Shown here one piece after another: positions 1-5,537 of a stretch of DNA of 6,947 nt. The stretch lies in assembly GCA_964401385.1 (NCBI GenBank), contig CAYNYF010000125.1, positions 1 to 6,947 of the forward strand, written 5' to 3'. The notes under the pieces are model-generated. The model saw only the letters and a list, made by a program, of their open reading frames with translations, made no database searches and had not been told where the DNA came from. A program made the translations under genes and the position numbers. Source of the stretch: CAYNYF01 sp964401385 (GTDB lineage: Bacteria; Planctomycetota; Phycisphaerae; SM23-33). Position 1 is the first letter of the stretch. Every line of letters starts with the position of its first letter.

Positions 1-3
1 AAA

Positions 4-31
4 GGTGCGTCGCCGCGGCGACGCACCCTAC
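4..31 (-). repeat. GTAG-footed palindromic hairpin repeat, copy 1
   Basis: Positions 4-27 form a perfect 24-base palindrome, followed by CTAC at 28-31. On the minus strand this reads as GTAG, then a GC-rich hairpin opening with GGTGCGT. It has the same design as the copies at 6809 and 6853. The foot-plus-hairpin form resembles REP elements, which I recall carry a 5' GTAG and are recognised by REP-associated tyrosine transposases. No such transposase is present here, so the assignment rests on form only. Confidence 0.7.
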
Positions 32-82
32 GAGTGTTTCCTTGAGCGTGCGGGGAGTCGATCGTGCCGGGGCGAAAGGCGA

Positions 83-107
83 GTAGGGCGGGGCTACTGC
101 CCCGCGG
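83..107 (+). repeat. GTAG-footed hairpin repeat, copy 2
   Basis: GTAG at 83-86 is followed by a stem 88-94 (GCGGGGC) pairing with 99-105 (GCCCCGC) across the loop TACT. The 15-mer at 83-97 is the exact reverse complement of 147-161 and of 215-229, so this copy faces the two that follow. Opposed pairs of this kind resemble the bacterial interspersed mosaic arrangement of REP elements. Confidence 0.65.
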
Positions 108-137
108 AAGCTTTCTCGAAGGCTTGGCTCGCGGGGC

Positions 138-192
138 GGCGGGGCCGTAGCCCCGCCCTACATTCGGGTTGTGGTTCGCGTCGTTCGCGGCT
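138..192 (-). repeat. GTAG-footed hairpin repeat with tail, copy 3 (tandem unit A)
   Basis: The stem is 138-145 (GGCGGGGC) paired with 150-157 (GCCCCGCC), loop CGTA, then CTAC at 158-161, which is GTAG on the minus strand. A tail runs to 192 and contains TTCGCG twice. The whole stretch recurs 68 bases downstream at 206-260 with only a few substitutions and no gap, so hairpin and tail were duplicated as one unit. Confidence 0.7.
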
Positions 193-205
193 GGATGGTT
201 CATTT

Positions 206-260
206 GGCGGGGCGGTAGCCCCGCCCTACATTTCGGTTGTTGTTCGCGTTGTTCGCGGCT
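206..260 (-). repeat. GTAG-footed hairpin repeat with tail, copy 4 (tandem unit B)
   Basis: This is the second copy of the 68-base-period unit. The stem is 206-213 paired with 218-225, loop GGTA, followed by CTAC at 226-229 and a tail to 260. It differs from unit A at single bases (for example loop CGTA against GGTA), including in the tail. Confidence 0.7.
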
Positions 261-323
261 CAACAGAAAAGGGCGGGTTGTTGGGCGACCCGGCCGGGCG
301 CTAGGCGTGGGCGCGTTCGGCGC

Positions 324-359
324 AAAAAAAATGCCCCGGGGCCCGTTAGGGCCGGGGCA
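324..359 (-). terminator. Rho-independent terminator on the minus strand
   Basis: Read on the minus strand, 359 to 332 forms a hairpin. Eight outer pairs (TGCCCCGG with CCGGGGCA) are followed by a two-base bulge, three more G-C pairs and the loop TAAC. Directly after it come eight T residues (the A run at 324-331 on the + strand). There is no T run on the + strand side, so it acts in one direction only. The only transcript it could end must start between here and etfB, or antisense to etfB, and no protein gene lies there. Confidence 0.7.
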
Positions 360-400
360 ATGCGACACCCTCCCTCCACGGCGCCAAGCGCCAGGGGTGT
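324..400 (-). ncRNA. Candidate small RNA: 5' hairpin plus terminator
   Basis: Immediately upstream of the minus-strand terminator is a second foldable unit. ACACCC at 365-370 pairs with GGGTGT at 395-400, and inside it GGCGC at 380-384 pairs with GCGCC at 388-392 around a three-base loop. A possible minus-strand promoter precedes it: TAGACT (433-428), 18 bases, TAATAG (409-404). A start near 397-400 would give an RNA of about 75 bases with two hairpins and a U tail. I recognise no known RNA family. The promoter match is modest and could be chance; the terminator is the solid part. Confidence 0.35.
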
Positions 401-403
401 AAT

Positions 404-433
404 CTATTAGCGCGTCCTTCCACATGCAGTCTA
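404..433 (-). promoter_or_regulatory. Possible minus-strand promoter of the candidate small RNA
   Basis: On the minus strand TAGACT (433-428) and TAATAG (409-404) are separated by 18 bases, each matching four of six sigma-70 consensus positions or close to it. The placement fits transcription into the terminator at 359-324. In an unidentified organism the promoter consensus is uncertain. Confidence 0.2.
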
Positions 434-552
434 CGATACGTTCGGCGCGCTCCGGCCGGGGCGGAGAAGAAATGCCCTCCTCGCCCGGCCGCGCCCGCCC
501 GTCGGCGCCGGCGCAAAGGCCGATGCGGCGCGCCTGGTAGAGGTGAATTTGC

Positions 553-580
553 TTGAAGCCCGCCCGGCCCGGCCGATACA
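553..580 (+). promoter_or_regulatory. Weak candidate promoter for etfB
   Basis: TTGAAG (553-558) and GATACA (575-580) are 16 bases apart, with partial sigma-70 likeness (about four and three of six positions). The start would fall near 587 and leave a leader of under 30 bases. The GATACA lies in the loop of the hairpin at 566-592, so either the promoter or the RNA hairpin may be real, but not both in the same transcript. Confidence 0.2.
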
Positions 581-592
581 GTGGCCGGGGCC
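566..592 (+). other. GC-rich hairpin just upstream of etfB
   Basis: GGCCCGGCC (566-574) pairs with GGCCGGGGCC (583-592) around the loop GATACAGT, with one bulged G at 590. It ends 21 bases before the etfB ATG. If transcribed, it would be a very stable leader stem. No T run follows, so it is not an intrinsic terminator. Confidence 0.4.
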
Positions 593-613
593 AGTTGGAA
601 TTACCTTGTGAAC

Positions 614-1414
614 ATGCGAATCGCAGTACCCATCAAACAGGTTCCCGAGACCGGCGCCGTCAAGATGGACGAGGCGACCGGCACGATGATTCGCGAGGGT
701 GTCGAGGCGATCGTTAACCCCTTGGACCTGTATGGGTTGGAGCTGGCGATCCGGCTGCGCGAGGCGGGGGGGGCCGACGACGTGGTCGCCATCTCCATGG
801 GCCCGCCCATGGCCGAGCGGGCCATTCGCGAGGCGGTCGCCATGGGCTGCGACCGGGGGGTGCTGATCTCCGACAGGGCCTTCGCCGGCTCGGACACCTG
901 GGCGACCTCCTACGTGCTGGCGGCGGCCATCCGCAAGCTGGGCGGCTTCGAGCTGGTCATCTGCGGGGAGCGGGCCACCGACGGCGACACCGGCCAAGTC
1001 GGCCCGGGGATCGCGTCCTTCCTGGATCTGCCCGTGGTCACCTACGTTTCCAAGGTCCGCGGGCTGGAGGCCGGGCGGATCATCGTGGAGCGGCTGGTCG
1101 AGGACGGCCAGGAGGTGCTGGAGGCGGAGCTGCCGGCCGTGCTGACCGTGGTCAAGGCGATCGGCGACCCGCGGCTGCCGACGCTCCGCGGCAAGCAGAA
1201 GGCCAGGAAGGTCGAGGTGCCGCGCTGGACGCCGGCCGACCTGGACGTCGAGGCCGAGAACCTGGGCCTGTCCGGCTCGCCCACGCGCGTGGTGAAGATC
1301 TTCCGCCCGACGGTCGCCCGCGAGTGCGAAAAGCTCCAGGTGAGCGACGAGGCGTCCGCCCAAGGCGCCGCTGATCGCGTGGTGGCGTTCCTGCGAGAGA
1401 AGAACCTGCTTTGA
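614..1414 (+). CDS. etfB: Electron transfer flavoprotein subunit beta (EtfB), bifurcating-type motifs
   Basis: This is a 266-residue cytoplasmic EtfB, a normal length for the family. It pairs with EtfA to carry electrons from a flavin dehydrogenase. The N-terminus MRIAVPIKQVPETG is typical and sets the ATG at 614. GTG 608 is an alternative that would be better spaced from a GGA at 597-599. Motifs in order: NPLDLY (35-40), SMGPP (61-65), DRAFAGSDT (87-95) and DGDTGQVGP (123-131). The family signature runs from V158 through P174 to T178 (ERLVEDGQ...LPAVLT). As I recall, DGDTAQVGP and the NPxDxY motif mark the NAD-linked bifurcating EtfB class, while mitochondrial EtfB has a DDDxxQ motif instead. 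The stop overlaps the etfA start. A run of eight G at 766-773 lies within codons 51-54 and leaves the frame intact. Confidence 0.95.
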   Translation: MRIAVPIKQVPETGAVKMDEATGTMIREGVEAIVNPLDLYGLELAIRLREAGGADDVVAISMGPPMAERAIREAVAMGCDRGVLISDRAFAGSDTWATSYVLAAAIRKLGGFELVICGERATDGDTGQVGPGIASFLDLPVVTYVSKVRGLEAGRIIVERLVEDGQEVLEAELPAVLTVVKAIGDPRLPTLRGKQKARKVEVPRWTPADLDVEAENLGLSGSPTRVVKIFRPTVARECEKLQVSDEASAQGAADRVVAFLREKNLL

Positions 1415-2424
1415 CGGATACGGACGAATATCGCGGCGTCTGGACCATCGCCGAGACGGCCGGCGGGCGGGTGGCGCGCGTCGGCTTTGAGCTGCTGGCC
1501 CGCGGGCGGCTGCTGGCCGAGAAGCGCGGCACGGAGCTGACGGCCGTGGTAATGGGCAGCGGCGTGGGCGAGGAGGACCTGGCAGAACTCATCCAGCGCG
1601 GGGCCGACGTGGTGCTGCTGGTGGAGGCGGCCGAGCTGGAGCACTTCCTGGTCGAGCCGTTCGCGGCGTGCCTGGCGGGGCTGATCCGGAGGCACAAGCC
1701 GGAGATCGTCATCGCCGGGGCGACCACGAGCGGGCGGACGCTGATGCCGTACGTGGCGGTCAAGGTCCGCGCCGGCCTGACGGCCGACTGCACCGGGCTG
1801 GACATCGACGCCGAGACGGGCGGGCTGCTCCAGACTCGGCCCGCCATCGGCGGCAACATCATGGCGACGATCAAGACGCCGACCGCCCGGCCGCAGATGG
1901 CCACCGTCCGTCCGCGGTCGACGCGCCCGCCGGAGCGCGACGCCGGCCGCAAAGGCAAGATCGTCCGCGAAGAACCACCGGCGAAGTTGACCAGTCGCGT
2001 GCGGCGGGTGGAGTTCATTCCGGCCGCCGACGTGCACACGCTGGGCGAGGCCGACATCGTCGTCTCCGCCGGCCGCGGCATCAAGAAGAGTGACAACCTG
2101 CCGCTGGTGTACAAGCTGGCCGAGGCCCTGGACGCGGCCGTGGGGGCCTCGCGCGACGTCGTCGACCGCGGCTGGCTGAGCTACCCCCACCAGGTGGGGC
2201 TTTCCGGAAAGACCGTCAGCCCGCGGCTGTACGTCGCCTGCGGCATCAGCGGGGCGATCCAGCACCTGGCGGGGATGCAGACGGCCGAGGCGATCGTCGC
2301 GATCAATAGCGACCCGGACGCGCAGATCTTCCGGGTCGCCGACATCGGAATCGTCGGCGATCTGTTTGAGGTGCTGCCCGTGCTGACGGAGAAGATCCGA
2401 CAGAGAAAGATCGACAAGGGGTAG
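1411..2424 (+). CDS. etfA: Electron transfer flavoprotein subunit alpha (EtfA)
   Basis: This 337-residue EtfA holds the electron-shuttling FAD and docks onto EtfB. The start is TTG at 1411, overlapping the etfB stop in TTGA, with a purine-rich GAGAGAAG shortly upstream. No ATG fits, because the conserved start YRGVWTIAE begins at residue 7. The N-terminal alpha/beta domain spans about 5-195. The C-terminal FAD domain includes SAGRGIKKSD (219-228), VGASRDVVDRGW (244-255), QVGLSGK (261-267) and an exact match to the ETF-alpha signature as I remember it (L273 to N299, with GISGAIQH). The end DIGIVGDLFEVLP is also standard. There is no extra N-terminal ferredoxin-like domain, unlike LctC of Acetobacterium woodii as I recall it. 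The overlap implies translational coupling and equal production with EtfB. Confidence 0.95.
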   Translation: MTDTDEYRGVWTIAETAGGRVARVGFELLARGRLLAEKRGTELTAVVMGSGVGEEDLAELIQRGADVVLLVEAAELEHFLVEPFAACLAGLIRRHKPEIVIAGATTSGRTLMPYVAVKVRAGLTADCTGLDIDAETGGLLQTRPAIGGNIMATIKTPTARPQMATVRPRSTRPPERDAGRKGKIVREEPPAKLTSRVRRVEFIPAADVHTLGEADIVVSAGRGIKKSDNLPLVYKLAEALDAAVGASRDVVDRGWLSYPHQVGLSGKTVSPRLYVACGISGAIQHLAGMQTAEAIVAINSDPDAQIFRVADIGIVGDLFEVLPVLTEKIRQRKIDKG

Positions 2425-2434
2425 AGAACGTATG

Positions 2435-2502
2435 CGACACAGAGGCGCAGAGGAACAGAGGATTTGCAGAAGCCTTCTCTGCACCTCTGCGTCTCTGTGT
2501 CG
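2435..2502 (+). repeat. Long hairpin (19-bp inverted repeat) between etfA and lctD
   Basis: Positions 2435-2453 pair with 2484-2502 with one mismatch in 19. Further in, 2456-2462 (CAGAGGA) pairs with 2475-2481 (TTCTCTG), with one G-T pair, around a 12-base loop. The left arm is built of an octamer repeated about three times (ACAGAGGC, GCAGAGGA, ACAGAGGA), and the right arm mirrors it. It fills most of the 93-base gap. No T run follows, so it is not a classic terminator. It may be a dispersed palindromic repeat or an RNA processing and stability element that sets the EtfAB-to-dehydrogenase ratio. Confidence 0.7.
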
Positions 2503-2517
2503 AATTGACCTGGACAC

Positions 2518-3948
2518 ATGATTTCCGCGGCGCGATACGAGTCAGTCACTGAGAAAACCGTTGCCGACCTTCGCGGCATCGTCGGCGCCAAGTACGTGAT
2601 CTTCGGCGACTCCGAGAAGCTTTCGGCCTACAGTCACGACGAGGTGGCCGAGGAGCAGTACGCCCACATGCCGGAAGTGGTGGTCCGCCCGCGCACGGCC
2701 GGGGAGATCGCCGAGATCATGAAGCTGGCCAACCGCGAGCGGATTCCGGTGACGCCGCGCGGGGCCGGCAGCGGGCTTTCCGGCGGGGCGGTGCCGGTTG
2801 CCGGCGGCATCGTGCTGCTGTGCGACCGCATGAACGACGTGGTCGAGATCGACCGCGAAAACATGATGGTGGTGGTCGAGCCGGGCGTCGTCACCAACGA
2901 CATCAACGATGCTATCCGCGCCGAGGGGCTCTTCTACGCCGGCTATCCCATGTCCCTGGAGACCTGCTACATCGGCGGCAACGTGGCCGAGAACGCGGGC
3001 GGGGGAAAGGCCGTAAAGTACGGCGTGACAGGGCGATACGTCACCGGCCTGGAGCTGGTCACACCCACCGGCGAAATCGTCCGCCTCGGCGGAAAGCGGA
3101 TCAAGGACGTCACCGGCTACGATCTGATCCGGCTGCTGATCGGCTCGGAGGGCACGCTGGGCATCTTCACCAAAATCACGCTGAGGCTGGCTCCCCTGCC
3201 GAAGGCGACGGTGGACCTGCTGTGCCTGTTCACCACGGCCGAGGCGGCCATCGCGGCCGTGCCGAAGATCATGACCGCCGGAGGCATCATCCCCACGGCC
3301 ATCGAGTTCATGGACCGCACCTCCGTCCAGGCGTCCTGCGACTACCTCAACGAGACCATTCCCTACCGGGACGCCGGGGCGATGCTGCTGATCACGGTCG
3401 ACGGTCCCGAGCGGGCGCAGGTCGAGCGCGAGTACGAGACCATCGGCGAGATGTGCCTCTCGGCCGGGGCGATCGAGGTGTACGTGGCCGACAACTACAC
3501 CACCTCCGAGCGGATCTGGCGGGTGCGGCGGAACATCGCCGAGGCCTTCAAGGTGATCAGCCCGCACCAGAGCCTGGAGGACATCGTGGTTCCGATCGCG
3601 GCCATCCCGAAGGTGGTGGCCGCACTGGGCGAGCTTTCGGCGCGGTACGGCGTTCAGATTCCCTGCTACGGGCACGCCGGCGACGGCAACCTGCACGCCA
3701 CGCCGGTGATGAACCCGGACTGGACGCTGGAGCAGTGGCATAAGACGCTGCCGGCGCTGCTGACGGACCTGTACAAGCTGACGGGGGCCCTGGGCGGGAC
3801 GATCAGCGGCGAGCACGGCATCGGGCACAAGCGGAAGGCGTATCTCCCGCTGGTGATGGACGAGGTGGTGGTGGGGCTGATGCGGGCGATCAAGCGCGCC
3901 TGGGATCCCAACAACGTCCTCAACCCGGGCAAGATTTTCGACGTCTGA
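2518..3948 (+). CDS. lctD: FAD-linked 2-hydroxyacid (lactate) dehydrogenase, LctD/GlcD family, copy 1
   Basis: This 476-residue soluble flavoprotein of the vanillyl-alcohol oxidase fold probably oxidises lactate to pyruvate and passes electrons to EtfAB. The FAD-binding (PCMH) domain spans about 50-230, with PRGAGSGLSGG (80-90), GGNVAENAGG (153-162) and GSEGTLG (209-215). The FAD-oxidase C-terminal domain spans about 231-474, with HAGDGNLH (386-393), SGEHGIGHKRK (430-440) and WDPNNVLNPGKIF (462-474). By analogy with human D-2-hydroxyglutarate dehydrogenase, H386, H393 and E432 should bind the metal and H433 be the catalytic base. The loop SPHQSLEDIVVP (348-359) matches LctD as I remember it. 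ATG 2518 has only a weak GGA before it, but no other in-frame start fits. No glcE/glcF partners are seen, which favours ETF as acceptor. Glycolate or another 2-hydroxyacid remains possible as substrate. Confidence 0.93.
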   Translation: MISAARYESVTEKTVADLRGIVGAKYVIFGDSEKLSAYSHDEVAEEQYAHMPEVVVRPRTAGEIAEIMKLANRERIPVTPRGAGSGLSGGAVPVAGGIVLLCDRMNDVVEIDRENMMVVVEPGVVTNDINDAIRAEGLFYAGYPMSLETCYIGGNVAENAGGGKAVKYGVTGRYVTGLELVTPTGEIVRLGGKRIKDVTGYDLIRLLIGSEGTLGIFTKITLRLAPLPKATVDLLCLFTTAEAAIAAVPKIMTAGGIIPTAIEFMDRTSVQASCDYLNETIPYRDAGAMLLITVDGPERAQVEREYETIGEMCLSAGAIEVYVADNYTTSERIWRVRRNIAEAFKVISPHQSLEDIVVPIAAIPKVVAALGELSARYGVQIPCYGHAGDGNLHATPVMNPDWTLEQWHKTLPALLTDLYKLTGALGGTISGEHGIGHKRKAYLPLVMDEVVVGLMRAIKRAWDPNNVLNPGKIFDV

Positions 3949-3955
3949 TCGCGCG

Positions 3956-4011
3956 GGCGGCGCAGGTCAGCCGCCGGAGAAAATCGGGCACGCGGCGCCG
4001 GCCGCGGCGCC
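3956..4011 (+). other. GC-rich stem-loops in the spacer between the two dehydrogenase genes
   Basis: GGCGGC (3956-3961) pairs with GCCGCC (3970-3975), loop of eight. GGCGCC (3994-3999) pairs with GGCGCC (4006-4011), loop of six. Neither is followed by a T run, so read-through into the next gene is expected. The second ends about 10 bases before the Shine-Dalgarno proposed for the second gene. Confidence 0.35.
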
Positions 4012-4032
4012 CGCAGAATGCAGGGCAGGTGG

Positions 4033-5463
4033 ATGCAGTCCGGTCAACGTCACAATCCGGTGACGCCGGCGATCGCGGCCGAGCTGGGCCGAATCGTGGG
4101 CGAGAGGTTTCTCGTCTACGGCGACGCCGACAGGCTCCAGCCGTACTCCCACGACGAGGTCACCGACCCGCGCTACGCCCACATGCCCGAGGCGCTCATC
4201 CGCCCGCGCTCGGCCGGGGAGATCGCCCAGATCATGAAGCTGGCGAATCGCGAGCGGATTCCGGTGACGCCGCGCGGGGCCGGCAGCGGGCTGACCGGCG
4301 GAGCCGTGCCGGTGGCCGGCGGCATCGTGCTGCTGTGCGACCGCATGAACGAAATTCTCGAGATCGACCGCGAGAACATGATGGCGGTGGTCGAGCCGGG
4401 CGTCGTCACCAACGACATCAACGACGCCGTCCGCGCCCACGGCCTCTTCTACGCGGGCTATCCCATGTCGGTGGAGACCTGCTACATCGGCGGCAACGTG
4501 GCCGAGAACGCGGGCGGGGGCAAGGCCGTAAAGTACGGCGTTACTGGGCGATACGTCACCGGGCTGGAGCTGGTCACGCCCGCCGGCGATATCGTTTCCC
4601 TCGGCGGAAAGCGGGTCAAGGACGTCACCGGCTACGACCTCATCGGCCTGCTGGTCGGCTCGGAGGGCACGCTGGGCATCTTCACCAGGATCACGCTGAG
4701 GCTCACTCCGCTGCCGAAGGCGACGGTGGATCTGCTGTGCCTGTTCGCCACCACCGAGGAGGCCATCGCGGCCGTGCCCAGGATCATGACCGCCGGCGGT
4801 GTCGTGCCCACGTCGATTGAGTTCATGGACCAGCGCTCGGTGCGGACGGCGTGCGAGTATCTGCACGAGACGCTGCCCTACGCCGAGGCCGGGGCGATGC
4901 TGCTGGTCACCGTCGACGGGCCCGACGAAGCCCAAGTCCGGAGCGAATACGAGACCATCGGCGAGATGTGCATCTCGGCCGGGGCCATCGAGGTGTACGT
5001 GGCCGACAGCCACACCACCTCCGAGCGCGTCTGGCGGGTGCGGCGAAACATCGGGGAGGCCTTCAACCTCATCACCGCCGACCAGTGCGGCGAGGACGTG
5101 GTCGTGCCCATCGCCGGCATTCCCAAGCTGGTCGCCGCCATGCGGGCCCTGGAGGTCAAGTACGGCGTGCTGATGCCGTGCTTCGGCCACGCCGGCGACG
5201 GCAACATGCACGCCCGCGTGGTCAAGGACCCCGCCTGGTCCGAGCGGCAGTGGCGGCGGATACTGCCGGCGCTGCTGAAGGAGCTGTACGAGGTGACGCG
5301 CGGCCTGGGCGGGACCATCAGCGGCGAGCACGGCATCGGCCACAAGCGAAAGCAGTACCTGCCCATGGTCGTGGACGCCGCCGCCATCGAACTGATGCGG
5401 GCCATCAAGCGGGCCTGGGACCCCAACAACGTCCTCAATCCGGGTAAAATCTTCGACGTGTGA
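4033..5463 (+). CDS. FAD-linked 2-hydroxyacid dehydrogenase, LctD/GlcD family, copy 2 (paralogue)
   Basis: A tandem paralogue of the preceding gene. I chose ATG 4033 because AGGG at 4022-4025 sits seven bases upstream and because it gives exactly 476 residues, aligning without gaps to copy 1; ATG 4018 is possible but lacks a ribosome binding site. By hand count about 349 of 459 aligned residues (18-476) are identical. FAD motifs PRGAGSGLTGG (80-90), GGNVAENAGG (153-162) and GSEGTLG (209-215) are intact, as are HAGDGNMH (386-393) and SGEHGIGHKRK (430-440), so it should be active. The loop at 348-353 reads TADQCG instead of SPHQSL, and 361-420 is the most divergent stretch, suggesting a different substrate or altered partner contact. 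It probably shares the upstream EtfAB. Exact substrate unknown: lactate, glycolate or another 2-hydroxyacid. Confidence 0.93.
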   Translation: MQSGQRHNPVTPAIAAELGRIVGERFLVYGDADRLQPYSHDEVTDPRYAHMPEALIRPRSAGEIAQIMKLANRERIPVTPRGAGSGLTGGAVPVAGGIVLLCDRMNEILEIDRENMMAVVEPGVVTNDINDAVRAHGLFYAGYPMSVETCYIGGNVAENAGGGKAVKYGVTGRYVTGLELVTPAGDIVSLGGKRVKDVTGYDLIGLLVGSEGTLGIFTRITLRLTPLPKATVDLLCLFATTEEAIAAVPRIMTAGGVVPTSIEFMDQRSVRTACEYLHETLPYAEAGAMLLVTVDGPDEAQVRSEYETIGEMCISAGAIEVYVADSHTTSERVWRVRRNIGEAFNLITADQCGEDVVVPIAGIPKLVAAMRALEVKYGVLMPCFGHAGDGNMHARVVKDPAWSERQWRRILPALLKELYEVTRGLGGTISGEHGIGHKRKQYLPMVVDAAAIELMRAIKRAWDPNNVLNPGKIFDV

Positions 5464-5502
5464 GCCTGCCGGCGGCGATCCGTCGCGCGGGCCGGCATCC
5501 GC

Positions 5503-5521
5503 GCCGGGGCGGCCCCCCGGC
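5503..5521 (+). other. Hairpin in the spacer before the GH10 gene
   Basis: GCCGGGG (5503-5509) pairs with CCCCGGC (5515-5521) around a five-base loop. It ends just before the ribosome binding site of the GH10 gene. With no T run it is unlikely to terminate transcription; it may influence translation of the next gene. Confidence 0.35.
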
Positions 5522-5523
5522 CG

Positions 5524-5529
5524 AAGGAG
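5524..5529 (+). promoter_or_regulatory. Strong Shine-Dalgarno of the GH10 gene
   Basis: AAGGAG at 5524-5529 lies eight bases before ATG 5538. It is the best ribosome binding site in the window. It decides against the earlier in-frame GTG at 5460, which would add 26 arginine- and glycine-rich residues. Confidence 0.75.
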
Positions 5530-5537
5530 CCCAAGCC

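Larger units (their letters stand above)
1..613. other. Non-coding region upstream of etfB
   Basis: I see no credible protein gene before etfB. The short open frames here read through GC-rich hairpin repeats and give arginine-, glycine- and proline-rich peptides with no family resemblance. The region holds four hairpin repeats (1-260), a minus-strand terminator with an upstream hairpin (324-400), and a GC-rich leader (about 400-613) with a strong hairpin just before etfB. Confidence 0.7.

Noticed and set aside
1..260. Insertion sequence or integron
   Set aside because: No transposase or integrase frame and no target-site duplication is visible; only short hairpin repeats are present.
5..402. 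Two short + strand open frames (5-304 and 169-402)
   Set aside because: They run through the hairpin repeats, give arginine/glycine-rich peptides and partly overlap the minus-strand terminator.
431..1363. Long minus-strand open frame antisense to etfB (310 codons)
   Set aside because: It mirrors a well-conserved etfB in a GC-rich genome, has low-complexity H/R/G/D composition and no family resemblance. The same holds for the long minus-strand frames at 1042-2517, 2542-3828, 3967-5343, 4878-5975 and 6267-6827.
2820..3743. Plus-strand out-of-frame open frames inside the dehydrogenase genes (also 4029-4820, 4851-5447, 5870-6856)
   Set aside because: Composition is R/G/H-rich, as expected of a shifted frame in GC-rich DNA; the overlapped frames encode clear conserved families.
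2518..5463. Glycolate oxidase operon glcDEF
   Set aside because: The second gene is another full-length GlcD-type protein with all catalytic motifs, not the shorter GlcE, and no Fe-S GlcF follows.
5460..5537. GTG start for GH10 overlapping the stop of dehydrogenase copy 2
   Set aside because: The overlap GTGA could couple translation, but the added 26 residues have no family match and a strong AAGGAG sits correctly before ATG 5538.
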